Positions 14,300-25,500 of a stretch of DNA of 64,000 nucleotides are shown here, in pieces. Positions within the stretch are counted from its first letter, which is position 1; each line of letters starts with the position of its first letter. Location of the stretch: positions 4,940,447 through 5,004,446 of the forward strand of contig CACRXP010000001.1 of assembly GCA_902702965.1 (NCBI GenBank). Reading direction: 5' to 3'. The position numbers and the translations under genes were made by a program. The notes under the pieces are model-generated. The model had not been told where the DNA came from and did not search any database. It saw nothing but the letters and a program-made list of their open reading frames with translations. Source of the DNA: Spirometra erinaceieuropaei. Its lineage: Eukaryota > Platyhelminthes > Cestoda > Diphyllobothriidea > Diphyllobothriidae.

Positions 14300-15410
14300 A
14301 TTTCTGTTGAAGCGGAGGATTTTCTCCGTGTTTGTCGCTTTTCAAAATACACCATTTAGGAGGACTCTGTCATCTTGCCTCAATACCTTGGCACTGAGGG
14401 AAGGAATCCCTTCTTCCCTTTTTCCCTGCGCTGTGAATTGAATTCGTGGGAAAAGTTAACTTAATTCCTTTTAGTATCCTTTTCGCATCAAGACTTTAGA
14501 TAACAATGGCGTAGTCAACGTAGTGTATCCGAAATTTCGGCTTGTTGAACTGAAAGACCTGGGTTTCAGGATCTTGCAATATCGCCGGAGACCCTGGATC
14601 TCATCGGAACTCCCAGAATTGGGACGAAAAAATGAAGTCAATGACGAGGTTTGTGCTTAAGTAGTTGTCAAGAAGGTCCATTGCGAGCATCCCTTTAAAA
14701 CGTTTTCTCTCTTCGCCGTACCCTCTTCCCAGTAGGTCATCTAGACTCTTATAGCCAGTTATACAAGGATGAAAGTGAACCAATATACAATGTCAAATAT
14801 AACGCTATATAGTCGGGGCTTTATGACACTTCTGAGTGTACCTAGAGATTGCCCTAGTAATACGGCCAAGTGTTTTACTTGTTCGGAAGTTTCTTGAAGT
14901 GCTTGGAAAACCATTTATCTCCTCCGTGTATGGGTGTACCTTTCAGCGTCAGAGCGGGCTGTTGGGGAACGGTTGACTTGTGGATATTAGTAAACCATTG
15001 AAACGCGCTAAGACACAATCTTGTCGTTTCATTTGTCTCCAATCATTTCGTAGATCCAGGCTTTTGTTGATTTTGCCTACCAGCGTTTTCATGGGATCGG
15101 AGTCATCGACCTTATACGAACGTCTGTCCTCCAGTATCTCCTGAGCGTTTGCCATGTACTTTAACTTGCCTTAGATTACGGTCACCCGTTTTTTGTCCTC
15201 GGGAATAGGAGAAATTTCGTCGTTCACCCTTTATTTCTTGATGGTCTTACGTCGGCTGAGAAGATGATTCGGCGTGACCTACAGGATATAATGATAAATG
15301 CGACTTGCCAGCGAATCTAACACTAGGAGTATTTTGTGGAATCTGTTTTTGAAAGCATCTTTTTTCAGTTAGGCGATCAAGTCCACTGACTGCTGGACTT
15401 CTGCGCTGTA
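14300..15410 (-). pseudogene. Decayed Penelope-like element reverse transcriptase
   Basis: Read on the minus strand in three alternating frames, this stretch follows the conserved order of Penelope-like element reverse transcriptases. Near 15,220-15,180 is IPEDKKRVTVI, matching the family's PADKGRxTVV block. Near 15,140-15,070 is a block reading LEDRRSYK, DPMKTL and KINKSL. Near 15,000 is ARFNGL (family ARFYGLPKIHK), then LTLKGTPIHG near 14,930, then DLLGRGYGEE near 14,740-14,700. VPMRSRVSGDIA (family TPMGSPxSGxxAE) lies near 14,600, and YVDY replaces the catalytic YVDD near 14,515. Last come FPRIQFT (about 14,440) and KATNT (about 14,330). Several stops and frameshifts interrupt it and the second catalytic Asp is lost, so it cannot be active. 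The GIY-YIG endonuclease end is missing; the remnant stops beside a poly-G tract. It may start a little beyond 15,410. Family assignment rests on motif order, recognised by eye. Confidence 0.7.
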
Positions 15411-16533
15411 GGCGGGGTCATGTTATAGAACTTTAATCTGCCCTTCCTTCAGGTTGTGAATTGATGATGGTTCGACCACGGTTGTTTATGCTTGCTATAG
15501 GCTAGGCACTCCTTTCAGGCTTATTACTTCTTCATTTAACCAACTGTAGTCAGAAATGTAAACGTGAACTCGTAAATGGCGCACATTATCCACAGAGGGG
15601 GTCTAGCAGACAAATCTTAAGAACTTTACCAAACCGAAGCTACACCTAAGCGCTCCTTCTCCTTTGCTTTCAAATGTGTATTCCTTTGGAATAATCTTCC
15701 GCCATGAATTAGGTCACCGTCTAAGTTACTGGTATTCAAGTCGAAATTACGCAAACACCTTACACCGGAAAGCATAAAGGCACTGTTACCGGTCTCACTC
15801 CCGAACACTCAGCTTCTTGACTTCGAGAAGGGTCCTCCTAGTATTCAGTAGTAAATCAAGTGGAAATTCTCAATTATATCACTAGAAACCCCTGTTTTGA
15901 ATTGGTTACTAAATCCACAGCTGCCACTCCTCCCCCATAGCGACGATTTTCGCGGTTCTTGATGTTATCTCCAGCATTTCAACCTCATGCGGTCTGTCGG
16001 CGCTCACGGCGAAACTCTCAGTATTCGCCGTCTCTATGAATCCCACCTAACAAAACTGCAACGTTCTACATCGTTAAACGCAGTAATAAGCTTGTTTAAC
16101 GGTATCTATTTTACTATACCGGGAACTAGTAGGCGTGTAACGTCCCCACGGACCGCTTTGAGTTGTTAGAATAATGTGAGATTTCCCGGCGGTTGGGTGA
16201 CACCGACTTGCCTGCTAAACAACCGGCAGGGAACGCAGCACTGTGGGCAAATGAAGCGAGGACCGAGGTAGGCGCCGACGTGGAGAGAAGCCAGCGTTAC
16301 GGCGAGCTGTGGAAGGGAGGAAATCGGCGGTAGAGAGGAGGGCAGCTGCCATTCTCACCGACGCGCAGTAACTGTATCACCCTCCTAGGCCCGCGCAGGA
16401 AGACTACCATTATTCAAAAAACTCTAAGCAGTTCGTGGGCGTTGCGGGCGTAAATAAGTATATATAGGCTACACGCTGCATGCTGCCACTTCTCGAAAAG
16501 TGAAACAGATCTGTGCCATTACGTGCAACAAAG
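15411..16533. other. No supported gene
   Basis: No open frame above about 60 codons and no recognisable repeat. The part nearest 15,411 may contain more of the decayed Penelope-like N-terminal region, but no block could be aligned. The piece at 16,200-16,440 is GC-richer, with nothing identifiable in it. Confidence 0.4.
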
Positions 16534-16878
16534 ATGTCGAAACAATTCCTACCGGAAGTTGACTGTAAGCGCATACGAAAGCGGGCAGCCGAAGAGCTGC
16601 CCCGTGAGTCGTTAGCTAGTATTTTCGATATTACTCAGGTCACTATCTGGAGAATTATTAATAGTGAAACTGCGTTTATAAGTGAGTAAGCTGGATCAAA
16701 ACGGCCCATAAGTAAGCAAGACGACGAGTTCATTCATGAGACACTGACAAAGTTTAATTATATGCCCCTTAAAGCCATTTAAAGGGAACACCTACCACTG
16801 TTTTCTCTGCGTGTAATTAGAAAAAGAATGAGAGCTTTCGGCCTCCCTCATCATAACGCCATAACAAAGCCACATTAA
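16534..16878 (+). pseudogene. Broken Tc1/mariner-type transposase N-terminus
   Basis: A single frame from the ATG at 16,534 reads through about 115 codons with three internal or terminal stops (at 16,687, 16,780 and 16,876). The first part, with RKRAAEELPRESLASIF and then ITQVTIWRI, looks like the first helix-turn-helix of a paired-like transposase DNA-binding domain. After the first stop comes KRPISKQDDEFIHETL, resembling the GRPRKxSxxDDRxI linker, and then a second helix-turn-helix-like part (FSLRVIRKRMRAFGLPHH). The order and spacing fit the N-terminal bipartite DNA-binding region of Tc1/mariner transposases. No DDE/D catalytic domain was found downstream and no terminal inverted repeat was found around it. 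A half copy of the TA-flanked palindromic element lies about 280 bases downstream; a shared origin is possible but not shown. Confidence 0.6.
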
Positions 16879-17159
16879 GTAGGGAACTTACTAGAGATAT
16901 GATTCCAGTCTAGCTTATGACTTTAATATAGTACTTTAGACCACATCCATACACTCCAACTGCGGCCTCCGAAGACCGCCCATAGCTTGCACATTAATTC
17001 AATCGCATTTATCAAAAGATACTGGGGCAAGGCAGGAAAACATCTTTCAATGCACCAGAAGCTGGGTTTTGTGCTCAATGACTATATAAACCAAACCACC
17101 ACAGGAAACATAGTAGTCTCCATGCCCTGCCGCCTCACGGCAGCTTTAGAAACCAAACG

Positions 17160-17502
17160 ACAATCTACAAAACCTTCCTTGAGTATAAAGTATGAAGAAG
17201 AAGAAGTGATTCTTTATTAAATGACTGAAAAAACACATCTTTGTTTATGGTTTCTGAAAGATATATTCGAATTTGAAAGACCATCGAGAATCAATGGGAA
17301 AAATGCATGCTACTTAAGCAGTCATTTTTTACCGATTACGGTTTCAATAGGAGATTAGAAAGCAGTGTATTCAAGAGTCCAAAATATTATACGCTTGTGC
17401 CGCAAGATAATCAGTATTAGAACCGCGCCTAAGTAATCCTTCCTAATCGAAAACGCATTTCAGAATTTCAGCCAACATTTCATCAGATCGACCACTCACT
17501 CT
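17160..17502. repeat. Half copy of the palindromic TA element
   Basis: This stretch matches the right arm of the complete palindromic elements at 22,759-23,745 and 59,706-60,676. Shared blocks include the fully legible tract GCATGCTACTTAAG near 17,305 and the terminal part with CAGCCAACATTTCAT near 17,480. The outer end is eroded, reading CACTCACTCTA where other copies have CACTCACTGTA. The left arm and core are absent; at about 17,160 the similarity stops abruptly. It is therefore a truncated member of the family. Confidence 0.7.
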
Positions 17503-18011
17503 AATAATATGTTGTATTTGTTACTGTTTCGAATCATTTAGTTGTGTGGCATTCTCATTATCTGCTGAGAGTTATATTGGGGCTTAAAAAATTGGTCAGT
17601 AATAATGTCTTTTCTTTTACTTGGTAGTTTTTCGGGAAATAAATTATTTCCTAGTCAATAAAAAATATTACATAAACCAAACAGTGCCTTGTTTTGAAGC
17701 TCGGCCGAATACTAAGCGCAATATAGCTTTTATGGGTGCGGGGTGGACGGTTCGTTCGTTACGAGGATTTCAGTTCACAGTTTGTAACCTTTCATGAGAT
17801 AGACCAAGAAATGTATAGTTATGGTAATTATTCATTTCAAAACGAATACATTCATCACGATAGCAGGAAACCTGTTAAAATGCGGCTCGGTTTCTCAGTC
17901 AGGAGTGACTCTGTGGACCAAATATAATTACTGGTTGTTAACTTGTGGCAGAATGGGTGACACTTTTAAGAGAACCAACGTATTTTTTGAAGCCGAATAC
18001 GAAGTAAAATA

Positions 18012-18955
18012 CAGTAAATGGACTAACTCATGAAATCACAACAGAAATTCCGAAATGCGTTTTCGTTTCGAAAAGATTAATTAGGTAGGGTTGTAAAACC
18101 ACTCATCATGCAGCATAATTCTATAATAATTCAGTTACCTCAGGACGCTGACTGTCGAACATTTTGGCTGCATCCAAAAACCATGCTCTGTAAAAAATGG
18201 CTACTTAAGTAGTATGCAGTTTTTCAGTGATTTGCGATGGTCTTAAAGATTCAATTATATTTCATGGAAAACATACATAAAATATTCCTTCTTTTTCTCA
18301 TTTAGTAGAGAATAACGTTTTCCTTTAATTTTACACTCAAAGGAGGCGTATTGTTTGGTTTTATAAAACTTTTCCAATTCCCGAATAATTTTGAACACAA
18401 CCTGCCGTTACACTTGCATTCAGGGCTCCCAAAGACCAAGCCGTATAATTTCCGCGTATGGAAAACCGTACATTTCTCTACGGTAAAAAAGGGGGACCAT
18501 ATAGGGTTCATAAAATTCAGCAATGGATTTGAGCCAAATTGTTAACTTTACAGGCCACATTGGTAAATGCAGAGATATGGCGGTCATGGTATTAAAAAAT
18601 CCCACAATTAGAAACTTTTTAAAACTGAATTATACCCTTCCTTCGAGTGTAAAATTGAAAGAAAACGTAGTTTTCTACTGGATGAGCAAAACAGTGGATA
18701 TTTGTATGCAGGTTTTCAATGAAATATAATTGAATTTTTAAGGTCCTCGAAAATCAATGAAAAATGCATACTACTTAAGTATCCGTGTTCTACGGACTTT
18801 GGTTTTTGGAAGCAGCCGGCGTCCTGGCGTAACTAAATTATTATAGAATTATGCTGCTCGATGATTGGTTTTACAACACTACTTAATAAATCTTTTCTAA
18901 ACGGAAACGGATTTCGAAATTTCTGTTGAGATTTCATGACTTAGCCCACCTACTG
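18012..18955. mobile_element. Palindromic TA-flanked element, diverged copy
   Basis: The element starts with CAGTAAATGGAC after a TA at 18,010 and ends with CCACCTACTG before a TA at 18,956. This is the pattern of Tc1/mariner-type elements, which duplicate a TA target. The left roughly 370 bases are an imperfect reverse complement of the right roughly 370 bases, separated by a unique core near 18,400-18,600. The core is in the same orientation as in the copy at 22,759. This copy is the most diverged of the three complete ones. Its arms end in AACTCATGAAATC and GATTTCATGACTT rather than the ATCTCATGAAA form. No transposase is encoded, so it would need one supplied in trans. A 61-codon minus-strand open frame covers the core (18,420-18,605). 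Confidence 0.75.
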
Positions 18956-18957
18956 TA

Positions 18958-21900
18958 TCTAATTTCTCACTATTCGAAATCTTACCTATGAAAAATCCGA
19001 AACATTTTGCACCCGAAGAAAAGAAATCCGAAGGAGGGAGCGAGACTCTCTGCAATGCATAGTCACTACCGTCCGAATAGCAAGGGTTAAAACCTACAGG
19101 GTGTTCCGGTAAATTTAGCTTGGCAGGTTGCCAAATGGCGGGATAACTGGGTACTTTAATAACGCAACCCGTCTACAGTGAAGCGTTCTTTACGCAGGTG
19201 CAGTCACCATCTTGACGGATATGTTTATAGGAGAGAATGGGATCTTTCCGTTGGTGCCTATTCACTTGCTCACTTTATGGCACGGGTAGGCGAAACCCAC
19301 CGCTGGGTAACCGACTAAACACAAAATTCATTTAAGGAGTTCAGGCAAAGTTTTGCCACCGGAAGGCGATTGGCGTGGATAGCAATGGAAGGCAAGCTTT
19401 CTGCTGCGCGCGTCTCCTCATAGAATGCAATGCAGGCACAAACGCTCCCTGTTTATCTCCGCCGGTCACAGTGACGCCTGTCGATCGAACAAACTAACAA
19501 CGCCTCGATCTTGCGTTGTAAGCAGGCGGGCTTCACTGAGAAGTGATCCGAGAGTAAGTAGAACGCTTAATATCAATTCGCCATGCCAATGTTTTCCTCT
19601 CGACAAGATTAAGTTCATCACACTGGCTGCGGAATAAAAAAGTGGCATCAGGTTTCCCTAATGGACATCATGAGAGAAAAGAGCCCCAAAATTTCTGATT
19701 TACACTGGGGCAGACGTGAGGTAATGAGTCACATCGGTCAGAGATCATGCCACGCATTGTTCCGACAGCGAAAGAGCGGGCACAACTTTTTAAACACAGG
19801 CCAGAATATACGACGGTAAAAAGGTTCGCGGTCCCGAGAATGAAGACGAAGTGACTGGAAAATGTCCAAAAATTACCGTACTTTCCAAACCGGTTGGTCT
19901 GCATTTCCACGTCGAAGCCTGTGCTGCGTGGAAGATGAGACTGAACTCAAAATCACTTTTGCGGTTGGTTGCCCTTGCTTCGGGCACGCTGCTTTGGTCG
20001 AGTACTGACACGTGACCAACCGGTGCGTGGGAGGATAGGGCTTCCCCATCGAATAAATCAGTTTTCGAGTCCTCTGGTAGAATTCCGCGCTGTTCTTGTC
20101 TAACTCACCACGGAAAATTTCCGCCATTCTCCACGACGGTTTACTTTCCAGGATTAGATGATGTGGCTCTGCTCTCTAACGTGCTAGTGGGCAGCGAATT
20201 GGGGTCCGGGCTCCGTGTAAGACGCGGTGTCCTGATAGGGCACCTGCGACTTTCGCTCGCTTTTTCTAATATCGTTGAGGTCACCTTCATTGGAACAGAC
20301 AATCCCCGAGGTTTCAGCAGGTGGCAACTGGCAACACGGTTGCATAACACGCGAAGAAGTGGTGATGTAGAGTCGTTTGGGATTTCGAGGTACAGCAAGA
20401 ATGCTTGGGACCTAACAAGATCAAAGTCGCACGTCCATCCTTCGATTCAAGACCAGACTTCGGATAAGAGAGAGTGAGGTTGGCTTGAAGACCATGCATG
20501 CATATTACATTTTAGACAGCGGACATGTTTCAACCGAGGATCACATTCGACAAAGCAATGTGTACCTGAGTCCATATTCGCGAAAAATCACGAAACTCTC
20601 GAAAACGGATTTCCGGGTAGATGAAGTATGAACAGGAGAGGCAAAAATGCGAGAAACAGTCGAGAAGAGAAAATTGGAGACAAGTAGAACGACCTGGAAG
20701 CGAAATAGTTCACAACAACCTTGTGGATGGTTAAGATCCAACAGAGGCCGAAGAAAAGAGCGAGGACTGGCATGGGGGCGAGATCGTTTCCCACACCCAT
20801 AGAAAATTAAGGAGACGGGGTAGCCTGTTCTGTTCTAGCTTATCAAAATATAGTTTAGAGCATCAAATACGTGGTTTTCCCATAGCAGCTGAGGGCAGTT
20901 CAGTCAAGTGAGTATAACGTTCTAGATGACTGTAACGACTGTGATTTGCAGTCAAAATAACCCAGAAATGTCTGTAAAGAATCATAAGCAAACAAAGTCC
21001 CGAGACACTAGCTGGAGGGAAACGATCCCTGCGCTACCGTCAGCTGGGAACGTCAACAGGATTGCCAGAGCAAATAACTGGACCCTCATCGTGCCAAATG
21101 GGGACAGATCGCAAAGGTAAGCATCAAGAACCACCTCTGTCGAGGTAGTAGGACTATGTGTTAATATTAAAGAGCTAAAATTTGCAGATATGGTCGAAGA
21201 AAAGCTAAAAGTTGGCTTTTGTTTCTTGACCGCGGGGACCCAGTCGCTCTAAGCAGCTGGAATGAAGGCCAAAGAGTTGAACACACACACGGTTGTGCGG
21301 CAGTAGGTGCACAACGAATTCGGAATTCTTGCATGCCATGGGCGAACGTTATTTGCAACGCGACACCTAACAGTGAGTATGTTGGGAGCGCCTACACTCC
21401 CAAAAACAAGAGCCAGCCAATCACTGGAGCCCACGTGCGTTTTCTCTTCAGCGCTGCCCTCTTAATCGTGGTGCCTCTCAATTGGCTTTCCCCTTGGGCC
21501 TGATCGATCCGCGTATTCGAATTATCGACCGGCTGGTCTCGAATGTTCTTCCCGAAGGGCATTGGGCCGAATGCCGGCGAACCACAGTAGGGCGTCATAA
21601 ATATGCGTTACATCCACTTAATTTTGACTTGCAATTTCCTTATACACATTTTCGTGGCTGGTCGCGTTCTCCTTCTCTGCCGCGTCGGTATCGGGGACAA
21701 GGGTCGAGTGCGTATACGCTCCACGGGGTTTCAAGTACCAAGCAGGGTCATAACAGAGTACGAATGTATCCTGACTCCAGCTATATTCCTTTTTGGCTTT
21801 GATTGCGAAGATACTGGCGGAGCAGACATTGTGGCCAACGAGAGCACTGGTATCACATTTGCAATCGCAGTCGCTCTGCCCTCGGTTCTCAGCAAAAGTA

Positions 21901-22179
21901 CTTGCAATAGACAAGTCCGCAACTGCAAAGGCTCCGTAGAACTTTAAAAAAAACACGAAAGAAACAGCCACAAAGACCAGAGTCGGGCCAACGTGCTTCG
22001 AATAACCTTCCGGAATACGCACACTCCGCGGACGAAAATGTAGGACCAGTAGACGAATCGGTGCTGATTTGTTCCGTGTACAACCCAGTGCAGTTCTCCG
22101 ATGTCGACCGCCCAAAGCTCATCACCAATGACAAACGCAGGCAGCTAGAAGTAAATCTGAAATTCACGTTAAAAGGCTC
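18958..22179. other. No supported gene; many overlapping short frames
   Basis: Several frames of 60-165 codons overlap one another on both strands (for example 19,790-20,127 minus, 20,163-20,477 plus, 21,618-22,115 minus). This is the pattern of GC-richer non-coding DNA rather than of genes. None has a recognised domain. The stretch immediately downstream of HDAC8 (below 22,347 on its strand) would hold its 3' untranslated region and polyadenylation site. Confidence 0.45.
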
Positions 22180-22185
22180 TTTATT
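22180..22185 (-). terminator. HDAC8: Likely HDAC8 polyadenylation signal (AATAAA)
   Basis: An AATAAA hexamer on the minus strand lies about 160 bases past the HDAC8 stop codon, a usual distance for a 3' untranslated region. It is the first canonical hexamer I noticed downstream of the stop. The actual cleavage site cannot be read from the sequence. Confidence 0.5.
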
Positions 22186-22346
22186 GCGGGCCAAAGGTGA
22201 ATCAGAAGGCCGTTTTTCAATATGCACTAACAGGACGACAAAAACCCCAAGGGCACACTTAAAAGGAGGCGGGAAAATGCAAAACATTATTATACATAAA
22301 GTGGAAACAAGTAAAATTCGTCTGGAGACGGTGAGCAAGGACAGCA

Positions 22347-22536
22347 TCAGCAGGCAAAAGTCAAGTCATTTGTATCACAAAAGTCTTTCAGCTGTTTCAA
22401 AAGGCGATCACCATGTGCCCTGAGGCTGGTCTCAGAGTTTTTATCTTGGCACATCGAACTGGTAACGCTGAGGGCATAGTCGGGACCATAGTTGATCAGT
22501 TGTGGATGGTCCGGAATGTCTTCGGGTAGCTCGTAT
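22347..22536 (-). CDS. HDAC8: HDAC8 coding exon 5 (C-terminus and stop)
   Basis: Encodes residues 348-409 and the TGA stop at 22347-22349. It contains YELPEDIPDHPQ and NYGPDYALSV, matching the family's EIPxHxxFxxYGPDxxL block near the C-terminus, then a helical tail with RLLKQLKDFCDTN. The acceptor is CTTTAG/ATACGA. The distance from exon 4 is 2,406 bases, largely because of an inserted palindromic element. Confidence 0.9.
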
Positions 22537-25500
22537 CTAAAGAAAAACAAGACAATAGGAGAACGTGGCGAAAGCGGAGAGGGGACAGACAACACGGACA
22601 GTCAGGCACACTGGATACAAAGGCTCCGAATGCCGCAGAAAATGAAAGCACACCCAGATCTTAAGGAATAACAGTGAACTTCGTAGGTGGAATAAATGCA
22701 GCACAGACTGGAGACCTGCAGATCACAATCGAGGAACCCGGCACGGACAAGTCAACTACAGTAAGTGACCGATCTCATGAAAGGTTGGCTGAAATTCTGA
22801 AATGAGTTTTCGATTAGGAAGGATTACTTAGGCGCGGTTGCGAAACTGATTATCTAGCGGCATAATCCTATAATATTTTTTGGATTCGGCAGGATTTCAG
22901 CATTTGAAAACACTGCTTTTCCATCTCCCGTAGAAACCGTAGTAGGTGAAAATGACTACTTATTTAGCATGCATTTTCCCCGTTGATTTTCGACAGTCTT
23001 GCAAATTCAAATATATCTTATAGAAACCATGAACAAAAATATGCTTTCTTTTAGTCGTTTGATAGAGTATCGCATCTTCTTTATATTTTATACTCGAAGA
23101 AGGTGTATAATTAGGTTTTAAAAAGTTTTCTAGTTCCCGAATAATTTGGAGCCTGATCAGTCGTTGCATTAGCACTTGGTAATTTCAGTCTACAAGATGC
23201 ATGCGTTCCGCGTAAAGAACATATATTTTTCTATCTCTTTAAAAAGATACCATATAGAGTCCATAAAATTTTGAGATGGATGAGGGCCATGTTCCACATT
23301 TCATGAGGAGATGTGGTAAACAGCCAGGTACGATGCTATGCGAATAGACACTGCGCAGCCTTAAAAATCTCATAATTAGAAACTTTAAAACCTAATTATA
23401 CTCCTTTCTTAAGTATAAAATATAAAGAAGACGTGATCCTCTATTGATTGACTAAAGGAAAGCATATTTTGTTTATGGTTTCTATAAAATATATTTGAAT
23501 TTCCAAGACCATCGAAAATCAATGGAAAAAATGCATGCTACTTAAGTAGTCATCTTTTACCGAGTACGATTTCCACAGGAGATTTAAAAGCAGTGTATTC
23601 AAAAGTTGATATCCTACCGGGCTCGAAATATTATAGGAATTTGCCGAAATATAATCAGTATTGCAACCGCGCCTAAGTAATCCTTACTAATCGAAAACTC
23701 ATTTTAGAATTTCAGCCAACATTTCATGAAATCGGTCACTCACTGTATGTCATAGAGATAGCTTATAAAAGACGAGGTCGGTACCTGCGGTGGGTAAATT
23801 CTGCGGAACCTCCAACTGAGCTGCTGGCCGCTGAGAGGAGACGCAGAGAACAAGGGTGTACAGGACTAGCCCAGGAGAACGGGTAGGACCGCGTCATCAG
23901 TAGAGAAACAACAGTGAGACCTCCCCCCCTGTGGGCCTGCCTGGGGGAGTTGGTCCATTACACACGATGAAGGCAACCACCGGCTGGGAAGGCAACAATG
24001 ACCTGTACAACGTCTAGCTCGCCTCCTCTTCTTGCGTTTCGATGAAATGACAAAGCCAAGACGACAATGCCGACTTTAAGAGAGACACCAAGATGCCCCA
24101 TCCGGAGAAGGTGCAAGAAAGCAACCTGACCCTCAGCTCTGAAGACGACCGACCAAGCCCGTCGGCTGGCAGCTTTCCAGGCCTCGACGCCTAACTCGCC
24201 ATGATAGCTTAGGAACGATTTGGATTTACTTCAGTAAGGGAACCACGAGGTGGACTAGTTTCACTCGCCTCTTCCTTTCGCATGATGCACTAACGGCAGG
24301 TGTAATGGGTGATGTTGCGTAAAACCCTTGTCCAGCAGGTTTCACAAGCATGCGCAGTCTGAGTTTAGGAAGGTCGCAATGTCACAGTCAACAGGATGGT
24401 TGCTAAAGGTCTTTCAGTAGGCTCAACATAACAGAACTGGTAGTTTTTTAGGTCAGCTCAAGTACAGACATGATAGATAAGATAGGTGGTCAATGTTGGT
24501 GATGATTTAATTCTCCAGAACCTCTTGATAGACCTGCGACTGTTAGCAGGAGTCACCGCTAACCAGGATTCACAGAACCAGACGAATACCACAGCGAACA
24601 ACGGCATTTATCGTACTCGTAGCGGCTGGGCTGGAGGGATGTCTGCAAAGTGGAGAGTATGGACAGTAACGGATGTATGGGAGTACATTGGGAGGGAGGA
24701 GAGTGGCATACAGTGTCTCGCTGCACGTGGTGGTCTAACCCTACCTGGCATTCGGCTTTCATCCGTGTGTCCCCACAAAACGATGCTGAGCACTGCAGAC
24801 ACACCCCGACAATCGCCCCAAGTAATGAGTGAAGTCAAGTAAGGGGTGCCAGCATGTTTCATCAAAGCCAGTGTCGCGTTCGAGGGACAGACCCATGTAG
24901 GGGCAGCGGTAAGAAAACCAACACAAGTAATCGAGAACTCACATGCTTCCCCTGACGGCGGAAAGAGCTATGGAGGTGAGAAGGGCCCATAACCTGGCAG
25001 TGTCTGGAAAGTGGTAACCACCGCCACCAAGGATCAGGGTGGGCAAACCCCACGAAAGCACCTGACGCAGTGCGCAAGCATGAGCGCAGTTTTGCCCCAC
25101 GGTCAGATTGAAGACGCGGTGAGGATCTGAGGCGAGTCCATCGGCGCCGCACTGGACGACAACGAAGGAGGGCTGCAGGGAGGCATGCAATGCACTGAGA
25201 ATCGGTTTGACAGTCGAGAACCAGGTCCCATCACCTGTACCCTCAGCTAAAAAATAAGCGGGAGGAGTTTGAGTATAACCTAGAAAATACAGGCGGGAGC
25301 AAGCGGGAGAAGGGGGGGGGGTGCTCCAAACACCTACCTAGGGGCAAGTTGAAACAGGAAAATCGTCCACCCCGTGCGCCGACGAAGAATTCGGAGGAAT
25401 CCGGCGCGGCGTCTCCTGTGCCTGGGAAGAAGCCAGGCGAGGCGTGATGCACGGAGAAAGTGACTACACGCGAGCTATAAGCAAAGGCCTCCTCCACTCC

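Noticed and set aside
21618..22423. Overlapping frames of 120-165 codons on both strands
   Set aside because: They overlap each other and the HDAC8 3' region, lack recognised domains and show no splice or initiation context.
24486..24865. Overlapping frames inside HDAC8 intron 4
   Set aside because: They are within the intron, on both strands, with no domain and no effect on the HDAC8 model.
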